Source: Candidatus Wallbacteria bacterium
GTDB lineage: Bacteria > Muiribacteriota > UBA6191 > JACPRK01
Assembly (NCBI GenBank): GCA_016213845.1
Contig: JACQZN010000005.1
Coordinates: 1 to 36,631 of the forward strand
Length of the DNA: 36,631 nt
Direction of reading: 5' to 3'
Position numbers and translations under genes: made by a program. The notes under the pieces were generated by a model. That model was given only the letters and a program-made list of their open reading frames with translations. It did not search any database and was not told the origin of the DNA. This document shows, one piece after another, positions 16,144 to 24,349 of this stretch. Positions within the stretch are counted from its first letter, which is position 1. Each line of letters starts with the position of its first letter.

Positions 16144-18627
16144 ATGTCAGACGCCGACAGCCCCAGCTCGAAGGAATCCCCCGAAGCTACCGTCAAGGTC
16201 GACGACACTCGTCGTCCTCCGCGCGGCGCCTACGTCATCCCGATGTTGCCGCTGCGGGAGACCGTCGTCTTTCCCTACATGGTGATTCCGCTCTTCGTCG
16301 GACGCCCCAAGTCCCTGCGCGCCATCGATCGCTCGATGGAAACCGGCCGCGAGATCCTCGTGGTCAGCCAGAAAGCGGCCACCATCGACGAGCCGACCGT
16401 CAACGACGTCTATCAGGTCGGCACAGTCTGCCAGATCATGCAGATGCTGAAGCTCCCCGACGGCATCATCAAGATCCTGGTGGAGGGACTCTATCGTGCT
16501 CGCCTCAAGGACTACGTCGAGACTACGGAGCTCTTCGAGGTGAACGCCGAGGAGATTCCCGACGACCCTGCGAGCACACCCGCCCTGGAAGCGCTCAAGA
16601 AGCAAGTCCTCGACTCCTTCGAACAGTACATCAAGCTCAACAAGAAGATCCCGGCCGAGATCCTCCAGGTCGCCACGAACATCGACGACCCGGGCCGGAT
16701 GGCCGACGTCGTCACCGCCCACCTGAATCTCAAGGTCGAAGTGAAGCAGGAGATCCTCGAGGCCTTCTCGAGTCAGAAGCGGCTGGAGATCCTGCACGAG
16801 CTCCTCAACAAGGAGATCGAGATCCTCAACGTGGAGAAGAAGATCCGGGGCCGGGTCCGCAAGCAGACCGAGACGCTCCAGAAGGACGCCTACCTGCGCG
16901 AGCAGATGCGGGCCATCCAGAAGGAGCTCGGGGACAGCGACCAGACGCTTGCCGAGATCGAGGAGTACAAGAAGAAGATCAAGGAAGCCAAGATGCATCC
17001 GGTGGCCGAGGAGAAGAGCCTCTCGGAGCTCGACAAGCTGTCGAAGATGGCGGCTTCCAGCGCCGAGGCCGGAGTCATCCGCAACTATCTCGACATCATG
17101 CTCGAGCTGCCCTGGTCGATCTCCACCAAGGACCGTCTCAACATCCCTCGGGCCGAAAAGATCCTCAATCAGGATCACTTCGGCCTCGAAGAGCCCAAGG
17201 CGCGCATCCTGGAGCACCTGTCCGTCTGCAAGCTCAAGCGCACCATCAAGGGGCCGATCGTCTGTCTGCTGGGCCCGCCAGGCGTCGGAAAGACGTCGCT
17301 TGCGCGCTCGGTGGCGCGCGCCATGGGCCGGAAGTTCGCTCGCATCTCCCTTGGCGGCATGCGCGACGAAGCCGAGATCCGCGGCCACCGCAAGACCTAC
17401 GTCGGCGCCATGCCCGGCCGCATCATCCAGACCCTCAAGCGCGCCGGCTCCAACAACCCCGTCATCCTGCTCGACGAGATCGACAAGACCGGCAGCGACT
17501 TCAAGGGCGATCCAGCCAGCGCCCTCCTGGAGGTCCTCGATCCCGAGCAGAACAGCACGTTCACCGATCACTACCTGGGCGTCGCATTCGACCTCTCGCA
17601 CGTGCTGTTCCTCACGACCGCGAACCAGCCGCACACGATTCCCGAGCCGCTCCGCGATCGCATGGAAATCATCAGCCTCCCCGGCTACACCGAGGAAGAG
17701 AAGGTCGGGATCGGCGAACGGCACCTGGTCCCGAAGCAGATTCAAGAGAACGGCCTCTCCCGGCGGGGCGTGGAGTTCAGCCGCAAGGCGCTCATCCAGG
17801 CTGTCCGGTACTACACGCGCGAAGCGGGTGTACGTGAGCTGGAACGGAAGATCGGCGCCATATGCAGGAAGATCGCCAAGGAGATCGTCAGCCGTAAGAA
17901 GCGCAACAAGATCCGCCTCACCGAGAAGTCGGTGCGCAAGTACCTGGGCGCGCCCAAGTACCAGTACGGCCGCACCGAGGAGAAGGACGAGGTCGGCGTC
18001 GTGATGGGGCTGGCGTGGACCCAGGTTGGAGGCGTTCCGCTGCAGATCGAGGCGATCGCCATGCGCGGGGCGGGCAAGCTCATGCTGACCGGCCAGCTCG
18101 GGAAGGTCATGCAGGAGTCGGCCCAGGCGGCCGTCAGCTTCACCCGCAAGAACCACGAGCGATTTTCCATCCCCAAGGACTTTTACAAGAAGGTCGACCT
18201 TCACATCAACGCGCCCGAAGGCGCGACCCCGAAGGACGGTCCGTCGGCCGGAGTGACGATCGCCACGGCCGTGATCAGCTCGCTGACCAGCACACCCGTT
18301 TCGAAGGACATCGCCATGACGGGCGAGGTCACGCTCAAGGGCAAGGTCCTGCCCGTCGGAGGAATCAAGGAGAAGGTCCTGGCCGCCTTCCGGCTCGGAA
18401 TCCGTACCGTGATCCTCCCCGCCGAGAACCGCAAGAACCTGGAAGAGATTCCCAAGAAGATCCAGCGCCAGATGAGCTTCCACCTGGTCCAGCGGCTGGA
18501 CGAGGTCATCGCGCTGGCCTTCGTACGCAAGAACGGCGCGCCCGCTCCCTTGCCCTGGCTATCAGAGCGCCCTCCGCGGCGGCGAAAGCCCGCGCACACG
18601 GGAGAGAAGTCGGCGGAAGAAGAGTGA
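16144..18627 (+). CDS. lon: ATP-dependent protease Lon
   Basis: An 827-residue protein of normal Lon length. ATG 16144 is preceded by AAAAAGGTAG and starts a Ser/Glu-rich tail before the LON substrate-binding domain (PMLPLRETVVFPYMVIPLFVGR). The AAA+ module has Walker A GPPGVGKTS near 375-383, Walker B VILLDEIDK and sensor residues. The C-terminal protease domain carries the catalytic Ser in PKDGPSAGV (S701) and Lys in GGIKEKVLAA (K742). It degrades misfolded and regulatory proteins in the cytoplasm. All key residues are intact. I see no CIRCE or clear heat-shock promoter in the 258 bases upstream. It is followed by repeat array R2. Confidence 0.97.
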   Translation: MSDADSPSSKESPEATVKVDDTRRPPRGAYVIPMLPLRETVVFPYMVIPLFVGRPKSLRAIDRSMETGREILVVSQKAATIDEPTVNDVYQVGTVCQIMQMLKLPDGIIKILVEGLYRARLKDYVETTELFEVNAEEIPDDPASTPALEALKKQVLDSFEQYIKLNKKIPAEILQVATNIDDPGRMADVVTAHLNLKVEVKQEILEAFSSQKRLEILHELLNKEIEILNVEKKIRGRVRKQTETLQKDAYLREQMRAIQKELGDSDQTLAEIEEYKKKIKEAKMHPVAEEKSLSELDKLSKMAASSAEAGVIRNYLDIMLELPWSISTKDRLNIPRAEKILNQDHFGLEEPKARILEHLSVCKLKRTIKGPIVCLLGPPGVGKTSLARSVARAMGRKFARISLGGMRDEAEIRGHRKTYVGAMPGRIIQTLKRAGSNNPVILLDEIDKTGSDFKGDPASALLEVLDPEQNSTFTDHYLGVAFDLSHVLFLTTANQPHTIPEPLRDRMEIISLPGYTEEEKVGIGERHLVPKQIQENGLSRRGVEFSRKALIQAVRYYTREAGVRELERKIGAICRKIAKEIVSRKKRNKIRLTEKSVRKYLGAPKYQYGRTEEKDEVGVVMGLAWTQVGGVPLQIEAIAMRGAGKLMLTGQLGKVMQESAQAAVSFTRKNHERFSIPKDFYKKVDLHINAPEGATPKDGPSAGVTIATAVISSLTSTPVSKDIAMTGEVTLKGKVLPVGGIKEKVLAAFRLGIRTVILPAENRKNLEEIPKKIQRQMSFHLVQRLDEVIALAFVRKNGAPAPLPWLSERPPRRRKPAHTGEKSAEEE

Positions 18628-18638
18628 GTGAAGGAAGC

Positions 18639-18870
18639 AGCCAGTAGCCAGTAGTCAGTAGTCAGTAGTCAGTAGGCGCAGAGCCTCCACGCTTACCGCC
18701 TTGCCCCAGCCCCAGCCCGTGCCCCAGCCCCAGCCCCAGCCCGAGCCCTTGCCCCCTGCCCAAGGCTCAACGCCGACGTCTTGCTCCTGACTCCTGAAGC
18801 CTGAGGTCTGAGCCTTCCTCCTCAAGCCTCGAGCCTCGAGCCTCGAGCCTCGAGCCTGCCACCTCCCTAA
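18639..18870 (-). repeat. Composite 6-7 bp degenerate repeat array R2 (inverted relative to R1 and R3)
   Basis: Reads on the plus strand as CAGTAGC/CAGTAGT heptads (18650-18675), GCGCAGAGCCTCCACGC, a CCCCAG hexamer block (18705-18755), CTCCTGA-type heptads and a run of CCTCGAG units (18825-18858). This is the reverse complement of the block order in R1 and R3. It ends about 40 bases before the small secreted gene, so R2 and R3 bracket that gene in opposite orientation. Confidence 0.8.
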
Positions 18871-18906
18871 GGTCGTGCCACCGAGCGCCGATACCCATGG
18901 CGAGAA

Positions 18907-19431
18907 GTGCACGCGCGATCGATAGGGTTCGGTCTGGCTGCCTGGCTGCTTCTGGCAGGGGCATGCCTTGCTGCGACGGACGATTCGGGCAGGACTGATC
19001 CTCAGGTTCTAGACGAACCGGTCGCGGAAGTCGACAGCGAGCTCGAAGAGGACTCGGCCGCCGTTGCGAGTTCGCTGGCGGAGTATGTGCGCGAGTACTC
19101 GGCGCCGGCCATTGCGAAGCTCGAGATCCGCTGGGAGCTGGAGGTCCAGACCCCCCACGCCGTGGTGCCGTCCCGCGATCGGCAGAGCGTGCGCCGGCTG
19201 GCGAAGCGCGCCGAGCTGACCGCCATCGTGGACCGGGCAGCTGCTTCCGAGGTCGTCCGGGCCTTTGACGCGCAGCTCGCGACCTTGCTCTTTCAGCCCC
19301 TGCGAGCGATCTACCCGAACGCCCACCTGATGGTGGTGGTACACGACGGTGTGCGCACCCTCAGCCGCGCCGAGTGGGACCCTCAGGACCAAGAGCCGTC
19401 AATCCGGGCCGAGGCCGTTGGTGAGGAGTGA
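18907..19431 (+). CDS. Small secreted protein of unknown function
   Basis: GTG 18907 gives 174 residues starting with a signal peptide (MHARSIGFGLAAWLLLAGAC, cleavage likely after LAA near 23; the Cys does not sit in a good lipobox). The mature part is acidic at first (EVDSELEEDSAAV), then has a predicted alpha/beta region: IAKLEIRWELEVQ, an arginine-rich VPSRDRQSVRRLAKR segment, LATLLFQPLRAIYP and AHLMVVVHDGVR. I do not recognise the family. It is likely periplasmic. It stands alone between two inverted composite repeat arrays, R2 and R3. No Shine-Dalgarno is obvious; an ATG ten bases upstream is in another frame and gives no long product. Confidence 0.62.
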   Translation: MHARSIGFGLAAWLLLAGACLAATDDSGRTDPQVLDEPVAEVDSELEEDSAAVASSLAEYVREYSAPAIAKLEIRWELEVQTPHAVVPSRDRQSVRRLAKRAELTAIVDRAAASEVVRAFDAQLATLLFQPLRAIYPNAHLMVVVHDGVRTLSRAEWDPQDQEPSIRAEAVGEE

Positions 19432-19692
19432 GGCTTGAGGAGTGAGGCTTGAGGCTTGAGGAGTGAGGCTTCAGGTTCAGACCTCAGGGTTCAGGCTTCA
19501 GGGGGCAGGCTCGAGGCTCCAGGGATGAAGGCGCGGGCGCGGGCAGGGGCAGGGGCAGGGGCAGGGGCAGGAGCAGGAGCAGGAGCTGGGTCGCAGGCGT
19601 GGACGCACTGCGCCTACTGGCTACTGACTACTGACTACTCTCTTCCACCTTCTACCTTCTACCTTCCATCTTCCATCTTCTATCTTCTTCCT
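19432..19692 (+). repeat. Composite 6-7 bp degenerate repeat array R3
   Basis: Starts at the stop of the small secreted gene with GAGGCTT-type heptads (19432-19470), TTCAGG units (to about 19505), a GGGGCA hexamer block (19540-19585), GCGTGGACGCACTGCGCC, CTACTGG/CTACTGA heptads (19613-19640) and CTTCTAC/CTTCCAT heptads (19642-19690). The last units contain the TAG stop (19680-19682) of the convergent gene, so the array ends inside coding sequence. Confidence 0.82.
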
Positions 19693-20003
19693 ACCGCCTT
19701 CCCCTCCAGGATGTAGTACGCGTTCGTATGCACCCGCTTGCCGTCGCGGGTTTCGAACACCAGCTCCTGGGCGGACTTGTCCACCTCGCCGCGAAGCTCG
19801 AAAAACTTCAACAGGCGGCCGTCGGGATTGTAGAGGCTGACCACGGCGCCATCACCTGGGTCGTAGTGAACGGGAGGCAGAAGGGGTGGCCCGACGACGG
19901 GCGAGGGAGGGGGCGCCTGCGCCTCGCCGCTGATGCGTCCGAGAAGGAAGCAACCGGCCAGGAGGAGAATCGCGATCGCGGCGAGCAGGACGTCCTTGAG
20001 CAT
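19680..20003 (-). CDS. Small membrane-anchored protein of unknown function
   Basis: ATG 20003 gives 107 residues; TTG 20021 would add six. The start MLKDVLLAAIAILLLAGCFLLG is a single N-terminal helix or lipoprotein-like signal (LLAGC fits a lipobox). A Pro-rich linker (APPPSPVVGPPLLPPV) and a small beta-rich domain follow (VVSLYNPDGRLLKFFELRG, VHTNAYYILEGKAV). It is the last gene of a minus-strand operon with the ABC exporter and two large unknown proteins, 19 bases after the 433-residue gene, so it is probably a membrane or periplasmic component of the same system. Family not recognised. Its last codons overlap repeat array R3. Confidence 0.6.
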   Translation of the reverse strand: MLKDVLLAAIAILLLAGCFLLGRISGEAQAPPPSPVVGPPLLPPVHYDPGDGAVVSLYNPDGRLLKFFELRGEVDKSAQELVFETRDGKRVHTNAYYILEGKAVGRR

Positions 20004-20022
20004 CGGACGACCATCATACAAC

Positions 20023-21324
20023 TCACGGGCCGATGAAGACGATGTCGTCGGTGTCGGGCTTCGAGTCCGAGGCTGCGTCTGCCTGTGGCGGCGGCGGGCG
20101 TTCCCCGGCGGAGCGCGAGACCCGCTGCCAGACGTAGCGCTTCTTCACTTCGGAGTAGTCCGCGAAGCTGGCCGCAAATCGCACACGGTTGTAGCGCCAG
20201 AAGCGCGGGTAGTCGATGTGGTCCAGGTCCGAGAGCAGCCGCCCGACCACGGCCGCGTCTTTCAAGGGCATGGCCAGCTTGACCCGGGCCTCCTCCGAGA
20301 GCTGCGCCAGCCGCGCGTCGTTGAGGGCCTCCTTGGAGCGCAGGAGCGACTGCAGCGAGTTGAGCTCGTGCCAGGTGCGCGGCAGGGCCGCCCGGCGCGA
20401 GGCCACGGCCGAGCCGCGCTGCGATGGCGGAAGCACCGACGGGTCCACGCCCGCAGCCAGCAAGACCTCGTCCTCGATCTCCTGGAGCCTCCCCGGCAGC
20501 AGACCCAGGTCATAGCGGAGGTATCCCAGCTGCGCCAGTCGTTGCGTGATGTGGGGGCTCGAGAGCTTGATGGGCGACGCGAGGCCCTTGTAGGTCTCCT
20601 CGAGGCCCGGCTTTGCGTAGGGCGGCGGGTGCACGAGCAGATCTTGAGGCTCGCCGGGGAACAGGTAGACGGACCCGAATGCCGGCGCGCAGAAGGCCCC
20701 GACCCGCTCCGCTAGCGGCGGCACCGACAGCGTCTCCAGCTCCCCGTGCAGCGCGCGCAGCTCTACCACCAGCTCCACCATGCGCTGCAGGTAGTCCCGC
20801 GATAGGTAGTTCTCGGGCTTTCCCAGCTCGCGGTTCATCTCTCCCAGCCGAGCCAGCTTCTCTACGCTGCCGCTCGACGTGCGCAGCTCGATTCGGACCC
20901 CTTCCACGGCCGACAGATCGGCTAGCGTCTGGGGCGGCGCGGGCTCCACCCTCACGAACCCCGCGATCGCCTCCGTCCGCGTGACCCGCTCCAGGAAGGG
21001 GCGCCCCTCATTCAGGAGCCGATCGAGTAACTCACTCTCGAAGCTGAACCGCTCCGACGTGTGCAGCGCCTGCGCTTGTTCCGGATCGGCCACGATCCAG
21101 GGCGTCGCACCTCTCGGCAGCGGCTGCGATGATGCCGCCAGCGCCCGCATCAGCTCCGCCGACACGCCCGCCCGGTCCACGTCGAAACAGTCGCCCTCTA
21201 GCCTGGCCCCAAGGCTCTCGGCCGCCTTGCGGTACCGCTCGGCCCGCTCGCCCTCCAGCCTCCAGGTCCGTCGGGGCAGCGGCAACAGCCCGGGCTCTGC
21301 GACTGTGCGGGGCTCGTCCGTCAC
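20023..21324 (-). CDS. Unknown soluble protein of ABC-exporter operon (433 residues)
   Basis: GTG 21324 overlaps the stop of the preceding gene (GTGA), giving a 433-residue product starting VTDEPRTVAEPG. The longer frame upstream is low-complexity antisense-like sequence and was not used. The protein is mostly helical and charged, with no signal peptide or membrane helix; segments such as LERVTRTEAIAGFVRVEPAPP, KPENYLSRDYLQRMVELVVELRALHGELETL, SPHITQRLAQLGYLRYDLGLL and DYPRFWRYNRVRFAASFADYSEVKKRYVWQRV are distinctive but match no family I know. The tail is Pro/Asp-rich. Translational coupling with the 340-residue unknown gene suggests that the two products act together, probably with the exporter. 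Confidence 0.72.
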   Translation of the reverse strand: MTDEPRTVAEPGLLPLPRRTWRLEGERAERYRKAAESLGARLEGDCFDVDRAGVSAELMRALAASSQPLPRGATPWIVADPEQAQALHTSERFSFESELLDRLLNEGRPFLERVTRTEAIAGFVRVEPAPPQTLADLSAVEGVRIELRTSSGSVEKLARLGEMNRELGKPENYLSRDYLQRMVELVVELRALHGELETLSVPPLAERVGAFCAPAFGSVYLFPGEPQDLLVHPPPYAKPGLEETYKGLASPIKLSSPHITQRLAQLGYLRYDLGLLPGRLQEIEDEVLLAAGVDPSVLPPSQRGSAVASRRAALPRTWHELNSLQSLLRSKEALNDARLAQLSEEARVKLAMPLKDAAVVGRLLSDLDHIDYPRFWRYNRVRFAASFADYSEVKKRYVWQRVSRSAGERPPPPQADAASDSKPDTDDIVFIGP

Positions 21325-22343
21325 GCGATCTGCCCTCGCCTGTCCACCGTGAAGATCGTCGCCGGCTCGCCCTTCTCGTCGGTCCCTCCCAGCCGTTCCT
21401 TGAGCTCGGGCGGGCAGAGCACGTAACGCGTCCGCTGCTCGATCAGGTTGCGCGGCCGCTCCTGGCTTTCGCCGATCAGCTCGTCCAGGAACCCGCCCCT
21501 GGGCATCCCGCTCTCGATGATGACCCGCTCCAGCGTCAGCTTCAGCAGGAACGGGTGCTCCGATGCCTCGAAAAGGTGCTGGAGGAAATTGGAGTTGGCG
21601 GACCCGGGGGAGTAATAGGGTCCGATTGTGTAGCGGTCCACGCTCTTGGGGTGGATGCCGTCCCGGAAGTAGAGCGTCTCCACCGACTCCGCCAGCGTGC
21701 GGGAGAGCTCGGCCCGCAACCGTTCGTGAAGCGTCGAGTCCTTGCGCACTTCTTCCAGCGGACGTGTCTCCTTGTCCTGCGTGAAGAAGCAGGAACAGTA
21801 GCGGAAGAGCCCCGCGCGCTCGTCCCAGCCCCGCCACCCCAGCCGGTAGAACCGCAGCATCTCCGTCTCCTTCAGCAGGATCGGGTGCAGCACGCGGAAG
21901 TCCTCCGCGATCTCGGCGCCCTGGATGCGCAGCATGTGGTGCCGCCGCGCCAGCGCCGCGTGCTCCTCCGACGGGAACTCGCCCCCGAAGATCCGATTGC
22001 GCAGCTGCTCCAGCAGGTCGGCCTCGTTCACTCCCGCCCTCAGCCCGCGCTCCGCCGCGCGCCATTCGCTGAAGAGGTAGTACAGATCCTCCGTGCACGG
22101 AAAGCCGCTGTCGTCCCGGTCGATCTGGCCCCTCGGCAGCAGCCCGTCGACCCGGTAAAACGGCGCCAGCTGTCGCATCGTGTTGGCCAGCAGGCGGCTG
22201 TAATGTGCCGCCGCCGCCTGGTTGAGCCGCTTGGCCAGCACCGCCGTCAAGGCCTCGAGCCGGCCGGCCAGGATCAACAGGTGATCCGTCTCGGGCGGCG
22301 GCGGCGCCTCCTCATCGTCGGAGATGACGAGCAGCTGGTCCAT
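21321..22343 (-). CDS. Unknown soluble protein of ABC-exporter operon (340 residues)
   Basis: ATG 22343, 13 bases after the permease stop, gives a 340-residue protein with an acidic, Pro-rich start (MDQLLVISDDEEAPPPPE) and a helical body. Segments include RLEALTAVLAKRLNQAAAAHYSRLLANTM, FPCTEDLYYLFSEWRAAERGL, FRYCSCFFTQDKET and YTIGPYYSPGSANSNFLQHLFEASEHPFLLKL (each quoted only to locate them). No signal peptide, membrane helix or known catalytic motif is seen. It is coupled to the next gene by a four-base overlap. A role as cytoplasmic partner of the ABC exporter is inferred from operon structure only. Confidence 0.75.
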   Translation of the reverse strand: MDQLLVISDDEEAPPPPETDHLLILAGRLEALTAVLAKRLNQAAAAHYSRLLANTMRQLAPFYRVDGLLPRGQIDRDDSGFPCTEDLYYLFSEWRAAERGLRAGVNEADLLEQLRNRIFGGEFPSEEHAALARRHHMLRIQGAEIAEDFRVLHPILLKETEMLRFYRLGWRGWDERAGLFRYCSCFFTQDKETRPLEEVRKDSTLHERLRAELSRTLAESVETLYFRDGIHPKSVDRYTIGPYYSPGSANSNFLQHLFEASEHPFLLKLTLERVIIESGMPRGGFLDELIGESQERPRNLIEQRTRYVLCPPELKERLGGTDEKGEPATIFTVDRRGQIA

Positions 22344-22356
22344 CGCCCGCCGCGCG

Positions 22357-23193
22357 CTACTCGAGCCGGCGCCGGATGACCCCGGTCGCCTTCCAGAACA
22401 CCGCCGCGTCGAAGAGCAACAGCACCGCCGAGGCCTGCGCCAGCAGCACGCCGTCGGGCACGGGCCGAAGCATCGCGTCCCGGGCGACCTCAGTGGCGTA
22501 CGTCAGCGGGTTCATCCAGACAATCGCTTGCATCGCGGCGGGCATCACCTGTCGAGGCATCAGCGCCGTCGAGAGGAAGAGCAACGGCTGCGTGATGAAC
22601 CCGGTCACGGCGAAGAACGCCCCGTGGTGCGGGAACAGGAACGCCAGCATCAGCGACAGCACCGTGAAACCGACCGAAAGCAACAGCGATATCCACAGTA
22701 TCACCACGAACCCGGAAAGGCCGCTGGCGATGCGGACCCCCATGAGGAACGCCACCAGGAGGATGAGCAGCGACTGGGCCAGGCTGAATGCCGACGTGAA
22801 GAAGAACCGGCTGGCCACGAGCGACCCACGGCTGGATGGAGTGACCAGGATCTTGGCCAGCATCCCGCTCTCGCGGTCGAAGAGCAGCGGCACGCCGCCC
22901 ATCATCGCGTTGCCCAGCACCGTCAACGCGACGATGCCTGCGGTCTGAAACGCGAGATAGCTGTCCGTGCCGAAGACGTCGGGCCGCCAGCGCGCCACGC
23001 CACTGAAGACGTTGCCGAAAAGCAGCAGCCAGAGCAGCGGCTGCATCAGCCCGAAGACGATCATCATCCGTTCGCGCGAGGCCTGCAGCACCCAGCGCCG
23101 CGTCAGCGCCCGGGTCTCCTGCCAGAACGCAGGCGTCGTCACCGGCACCACCGCCGGCCCGAGCTCCCCTGTCCGTGTCGCATCCGTCTGCAT
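22357..23193 (-). CDS. ABC-2 type exporter permease
   Basis: A 278-residue polytopic membrane protein of the ABC-2/DrrB family with about six helices: IVFGLMQPLLWLLLFGNVF, AGIVALTVLGNAMMGGV, FFFTSAFSLAQSLLILLVAF, FVVILWISLLLSVGFTVLSL, FFAVTGFITQPLLFLSTALM and the last near ASAVLLLFDAAVFW. FDRESGMLAKILVTPSSR and LMPRQVMPAAMQAIVWMNPLTYATE are the classic cytoplasmic and C-terminal signatures. It pairs with the ATPase eight bases upstream. Such pairs export lipids, drugs or polysaccharides; the substrate here is unknown. Confidence 0.92.
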   Translation of the reverse strand: MQTDATRTGELGPAVVPVTTPAFWQETRALTRRWVLQASRERMMIVFGLMQPLLWLLLFGNVFSGVARWRPDVFGTDSYLAFQTAGIVALTVLGNAMMGGVPLLFDRESGMLAKILVTPSSRGSLVASRFFFTSAFSLAQSLLILLVAFLMGVRIASGLSGFVVILWISLLLSVGFTVLSLMLAFLFPHHGAFFAVTGFITQPLLFLSTALMPRQVMPAAMQAIVWMNPLTYATEVARDAMLRPVPDGVLLAQASAVLLLFDAAVFWKATGVIRRRLE

Positions 23194-23201
23194 CGGCCCA
23201 C

Positions 23202-24173
23202 CTAGTCTCGCATCGAGCGGCCCGTAAACTTGAGGAAAACATCGTCCAGCGTCGGCCGGCAGTAGTGGAAAGCTTCCACATGCACTCCCGCGTCACGCAC
23301 GGCGTCGAACACGCCCGGCGCGCTCCGGTCGCCGGGCTCGACGTAGACCAGCAACGGCTCGCCGTCGACCACCTCGCGCACGAACGGCAGCCCCCGGAGC
23401 CGTGGCCCAACGACGGTCCGGCCGCGCTCCGCGTCCGCCGCGGAGAGCTTGAGCGTCACGACGTCTCCGCCGACACGCGACTTCAATTCGGCCGGTGTAC
23501 CGAGTGCCTGGATGCGGCCGCGGTCAATGATGGCGATCCGGTCGCAGAGCCGATCGGCCTCTTCCATGTAGTGCGTCGTCAGCAACACCGTGGTGCCTGC
23601 CGAGCGCATCCGCGCGATGTAGTCCCAGATCCGCGTCCGTGTCTGGATGTCGAGGCCCAGCGTGGGTTCGTCCAGCACCAGGAGCTTGGGCCGGTGCACG
23701 AGCCCCGAGGCGATGTCGAGGCGCTTCTTCATACCGCCCGAGTAGGTCTTCACGCGATCGTCTGCGCGATCGGTCAGCTCCACCAGCGCCAGCACCTCCT
23801 GGATGCGGGGCGGTTGCGCAGCCAGCGGAATGTGATAGAGACTGGCCTGCAACTCCAGGTTCTCTCGCGCGGTCAGAGACTTGTCGACAGCGACTTCCTG
23901 TCCGACGTAGCCGATGCGGGCGCGCACCTCGTCGGGCGCCACCATCGCGTCGATGCCGTCGACCAGGATACGCCCCGAGGTGGGCTGGGCGAGCGTGACC
24001 AGCATCTTGATGGTGGTCGTCTTGCCGGCACCGTTGGGGCCCAGCAGCGCAAAGATCTCGCCTGCCTCGACCGTGAGGTCGATGGAATCCACGGCGAGAA
24101 TGCCGCCCTCGTAGACCTTCGTGAGGGCCTCGGCGCGGACGATGGATTGGCTGCTGGCGTCACCTTTTGACAT
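23202..24173 (-). CDS. ABC exporter ATPase, DrrA-like
   Basis: A 323-residue ATPase of the daunorubicin-resistance family: Walker A GPNGAGKTT (45-53), Q-loop YVGQE (Q92), signature YSGGM (144-148), Walker B LLVLDE (164-169) and switch His in LTTHYMEEAD (H201). The C-terminal 70 residues (VTLKLSAADAERG onward, ending RPTLDDVFLKFTGR) are the usual DrrA regulatory tail. It is the first gene of a five-gene minus-strand operon and is divergent from the receiver-kinase gene at 24350. It energises the adjacent permease at the inner membrane. Confidence 0.95.
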   Translation of the reverse strand: MSKGDASSQSIVRAEALTKVYEGGILAVDSIDLTVEAGEIFALLGPNGAGKTTTIKMLVTLAQPTSGRILVDGIDAMVAPDEVRARIGYVGQEVAVDKSLTARENLELQASLYHIPLAAQPPRIQEVLALVELTDRADDRVKTYSGGMKKRLDIASGLVHRPKLLVLDEPTLGLDIQTRTRIWDYIARMRSAGTTVLLTTHYMEEADRLCDRIAIIDRGRIQALGTPAELKSRVGGDVVTLKLSAADAERGRTVVGPRLRGLPFVREVVDGEPLLVYVEPGDRSAPGVFDAVRDAGVHVEAFHYCRPTLDDVFLKFTGRSMRD

Positions 24174-24261
24174 GAGCCCGCCAAGTTAGCAGGAAGCGAC
24201 GCTCGAGTCAATGGCGATCGGCCCTGACGCCGGAACTGGCGCGGGCAGAGCGGGCGCTCGG

Positions 24262-24290
24262 TTGACTTGGGGCGCGCAGTGTCGTAACGA
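24262..24290 (+). promoter_or_regulatory. sigma-70-type promoter of the receiver-kinase gene
   Basis: TTGACT and TAACGA are separated by 17 bases, about 60 bases before ATG 24350, in the divergent region shared with the ABC operon. Confidence 0.42.
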
Positions 24291-24349
24291 CAGGTAATGG
24301 TCATGAGGAATCGACGGGCACGCTTTCAAAGCAGCGACGAGAGGGGCCG

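Noticed and set aside
16147..18483. Minus-strand open frame of 778 codons opposite lon
   Set aside because: lon is certain; the antisense frame is Leu/Asp-rich with no family motif.
18930..18960. sigma-54-like GG-N10-GC pattern (GGGGCATGCCTTGCT)
   Set aside because: It lies inside the signal-peptide coding part of the secreted gene and has no gene at a suitable distance downstream.
18655..19716. Open frames inside the repeat arrays (WGWG- and AGAG-type products)
   Set aside because: They are translations of the hexamer and heptad repeats; no start signals or conserved features.
21325..22098. Upstream extension of the 433-residue gene
   Set aside because: This part is Gly/Ala/Arg-rich and overlaps the 340-residue gene in another frame; the GTGA overlap at 21324 is a better start.
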